From NCBI GenBank assembly GCA_031412355.1, contig JANOCR010000245.1, forward strand, positions 1 through 15,150: a DNA stretch of 15,150 nucleotides. Reading direction: 5' to 3'. A program made the position numbers and the translations under genes. This DNA comes from JAENVT01 sp031412355 (GTDB lineage: Bacteria > Actinomycetota > Acidimicrobiia > Acidimicrobiales > Ilumatobacteraceae). Shown one piece after another: positions 13,866 through 15,150 of this stretch (position 1 is the first letter of the stretch; each line of letters starts with the position of its first letter). The notes beneath the pieces were generated by a model, which saw only the letters and a list, made by a program, of their open reading frames with translations, searched no databases and had not been told where the DNA came from.

Positions 13866-14435
13866 TCACGACTCGGCAAGCCATCCCGGAGCGTGGTCGA
13901 GGAGGAACAGACTGACTTCCTTGCAGCGGTCGAGTGTTTCGCAGAACGGTGTTTCCTCGCCCATCAGCACGTCGGCGAGATCGACGGGGATGCGCGCCAC
14001 CATCGACAGGCTGCGCTCCGGTGCATCAGTCACGCTGGCGAACGAATCGATTGCCGACACCTCGACCGGCAACTCCAGACCACCGACACCGGCGATCTCG
14101 GTAGCGAGCACCAGAAGGTCGGGTGGCTCGGGAAGCGGTGGGAGCGTCCAGGTGAACAGCAGCGGGAACGTGTAGCCGCGGGGAGGGTCGGCGTCGGGAT
14201 CGTCCTGCTTGATGACCTCGTCCTCGAAGCCGAGCAGCGCCCGAGGATCGACCTCGAGCGACAGGTGGAGGTCGATCGGCCCGTTGCAGGCCTCTTCCGG
14301 GTGCAGGTCTACTTCCCACAGTTGCCGTAGCGAGTAGGTCTCGACGAAATGGCGTTCGTCGTGCACGTGGAACCCGTGGTCGACGGCATGGCTCTTCAGT
14401 TCGGCGACGAATCCGGCGACATCGATGACGGCCAC
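13866..14435 (-). CDS. Hypothetical protein, 189 residues
   Basis: I do not recognise this protein. From GTG 14435 it begins VAVIDVAGFVAELKSHAVDHGF. It is mildly acidic, with no signal peptide or membrane helix, and alternates short predicted strands and helices. Notable blocks are YSLRQLWEVDLHPEEACNGP, IDLHLSLEVDPRALLGFEDEV, an acidic-proline loop (KQDDPDADPPRG), LLFTWTLPPLPEPPDLL, and SLSMVARIPVDLADVLMG. The frame extends 14 codons further to ATG 14477, but that would overlap the divergent phosphatase gene. GTG 14435 is preferred because TAGTGT ends eight bases before it, matching the pattern at other genes here. The downstream small acidic gene starts 15 bp after its stop and has its own -10-like box. 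GC-rich codon use is in line with its neighbours. Function unknown. Confidence 0.72.
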   Translation of the reverse strand: MAVIDVAGFVAELKSHAVDHGFHVHDERHFVETYSLRQLWEVDLHPEEACNGPIDLHLSLEVDPRALLGFEDEVIKQDDPDADPPRGYTFPLLFTWTLPPLPEPPDLLVLATEIAGVGGLELPVEVSAIDSFASVTDAPERSLSMVARIPVDLADVLMGEETPFCETLDRCKEVSLFLLDHAPGWLAES

Positions 14436-14443
14436 GCCCGTCG

Positions 14444-14453
14444 ACACTACCGT
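14444..14453. promoter_or_regulatory. Overlapping divergent -10 boxes sharing one TA
   Basis: ACACTACCGT reads TAGTGT on the minus strand (14449 to 14444) and TACCGT on the plus strand (14448-14453); the TA at 14448-14449 belongs to both. Each box ends eight bases before a start codon, GTG 14435 (minus) and ATG 14462 (plus). No -35 is clear in either direction. Confidence 0.5.
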
Positions 14454-14461
14454 GAGCTTCG

Positions 14462-15150
14462 ATGATCGCCGACCCACTGGGACTGTTGCACGACCTGGCC
14501 GACGCTGTCGCCGCGGCGATGCGAACGGTCACCGACTGGGGCCCGTCGGGCGGGCGCGTCGGCCAGTACGCCCTCGACGTGATCGCCGACGACGCCGCAC
14601 TCGCCGTGATTCGTGGCTCAGGCGTTGGTGTGCTGTCGGAGGAGAGCGGTTTCGAACCGGGTATCAGCGGTGAGGTAGTCGTGATCGATCCCATCGATGG
14701 CTCGACCAATGCCAGCCGCGGCATTCCTTGGTTCGCCACATCGTTGTGCCTCGTCGATGCCGATGGGCCTGCGGTAGCGGTGGTGGTCAATCAGGCCAGC
14801 GGCGTTCGGTATTCGGCCGTGCGCGGGGCAGGGGCGTGGTGCGGTGAGCGTCGACTGCGTCCGTCGGGTTGCACCGAGTTGTCGCAGGCGATCGTGGTGG
14901 TCTCTGCGGTACCTCCGCCTGATGTCGGATGGGCTCAGTTCCGCGCGTTGGGGGCGTGCGCTCTGGATTTGTGCGCGGTCGCCGACGGTGCGGTCGACGG
15001 TTACGTCGACTTCGGGGACGACCAGCACGGTGTATGGGACTACCTGGGCGGATGGCTGATCTGCAAAGAGGCGGGCATCGAAGTTGTTGACGCCTTCGAC
15101 CGCGAGATGGTGCACATGGACCACGGTGCGCGCCGCACCCCAGTCGCCGC
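14462..15150 (+). CDS. Inositol-monophosphatase-family phosphatase, 3' end outside window
   Basis: Members of this magnesium-dependent, lithium-sensitive family dephosphorylate inositol phosphates, 3'-phosphoadenosine phosphate, histidinol phosphate or fructose bisphosphate. About 229 residues are visible, so only some 30 should be missing. Metal-binding motifs are in place: LSEESG (58-63, Glu60/Glu61), IDPIDGST (75-82, Asp76 and Asp79) continuing NASRGIPWFATSLCLV, and the C-terminal VWDYLGGWLICKEAG with Asp193. ATG 14462 gives a normal N-terminal helix (LGLLHDLADAVAAAM) and follows TACCGT by eight bases. The gene is divergent from the 189-residue protein, with 26 bp between the start codons. 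The actual substrate cannot be chosen from these motifs, so no gene symbol is given. Confidence 0.9.
   Translation, partial: MIADPLGLLHDLADAVAAAMRTVTDWGPSGGRVGQYALDVIADDAALAVIRGSGVGVLSEESGFEPGISGEVVVIDPIDGSTNASRGIPWFATSLCLVDADGPAVAVVVNQASGVRYSAVRGAGAWCGERRLRPSGCTELSQAIVVVSAVPPPDVGWAQFRALGACALDLCAVADGAVDGYVDFGDDQHGVWDYLGGWLICKEAGIEVVDAFDREMVHMDHGARRTPVA

Overview
The window is GC-rich, gene-dense chromosomal DNA from what looks like an actinobacterium, possibly of the class Acidimicrobiia. The pointers are the style of the TrpE, SigA-type sigma factor and TerC proteins, GTG/TTG starts, and many gene starts with a promoter -10 hexamer right before the start codon and no ribosome binding site. 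The class-level guess is an inference from protein style, not a search result. Almost all of it is core housekeeping sequence. I see no integrase, transposase, CRISPR array, phage gene or recognisable defence cassette.

Layout: 1-654 is the 3' end of trpE (+). It converges, with a 4-bp gap, on a CPA1-type cation/proton antiporter with a C-terminal RCK_C domain (659-2113, -), preceded on the same strand by an unrecognised three-helix membrane protein (2163-2693, -). Divergent from that is a short YgfZ-family folate-binding protein (2739-3380, +), which converges on an M50 (site-2-like) membrane metalloprotease with a helical C-terminal domain (3438-4646, -). Divergent again, a same-strand run begins: pyruvate phosphate dikinase (4710-7373), an AIM24-family protein (7389-8123), a TerC-family membrane protein (8124-9134), DNA primase dnaG (9158-10903) and the primary sigma factor rpoD/sigA (10900-12165). 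The last two overlap by 4 nt, a version of the classical macromolecular-synthesis pairing.

Two tRNA genes follow, Asn(GTT) and a CAT-anticodon tRNA (elongator Met, or Ile2). A Rho-independent terminator and three tandem 15-bp repeats lie between them; the repeats duplicate the 5' end of the second tRNA. On the minus strand there is then a tightly overlapping set: a small acidic protein, a PhyH-family iron/2-oxoglutarate-dependent-like protein and a gamma-glutamylcyclotransferase-like protein (13850 down to 12500). Upstream is an unrecognised 189-aa protein (13866-14435, -). The window ends in the 5' part of an inositol-monophosphatase-family gene (14462-15150, +).

The most interesting observations are (i) the repeated NAnnnT-N(5-8)-start pattern, which implies widespread leaderless transcription, including one divergent pair whose two -10 boxes share the same TA; (ii) a PhyH-family protein whose iron-binding HxD motif reads His-Gly-Gly; and (iii) tandem duplication of a tRNA's own 5' acceptor strand in its leader. 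I found no clear sign of a wholly new multi-gene system; most of the window is ordinary.
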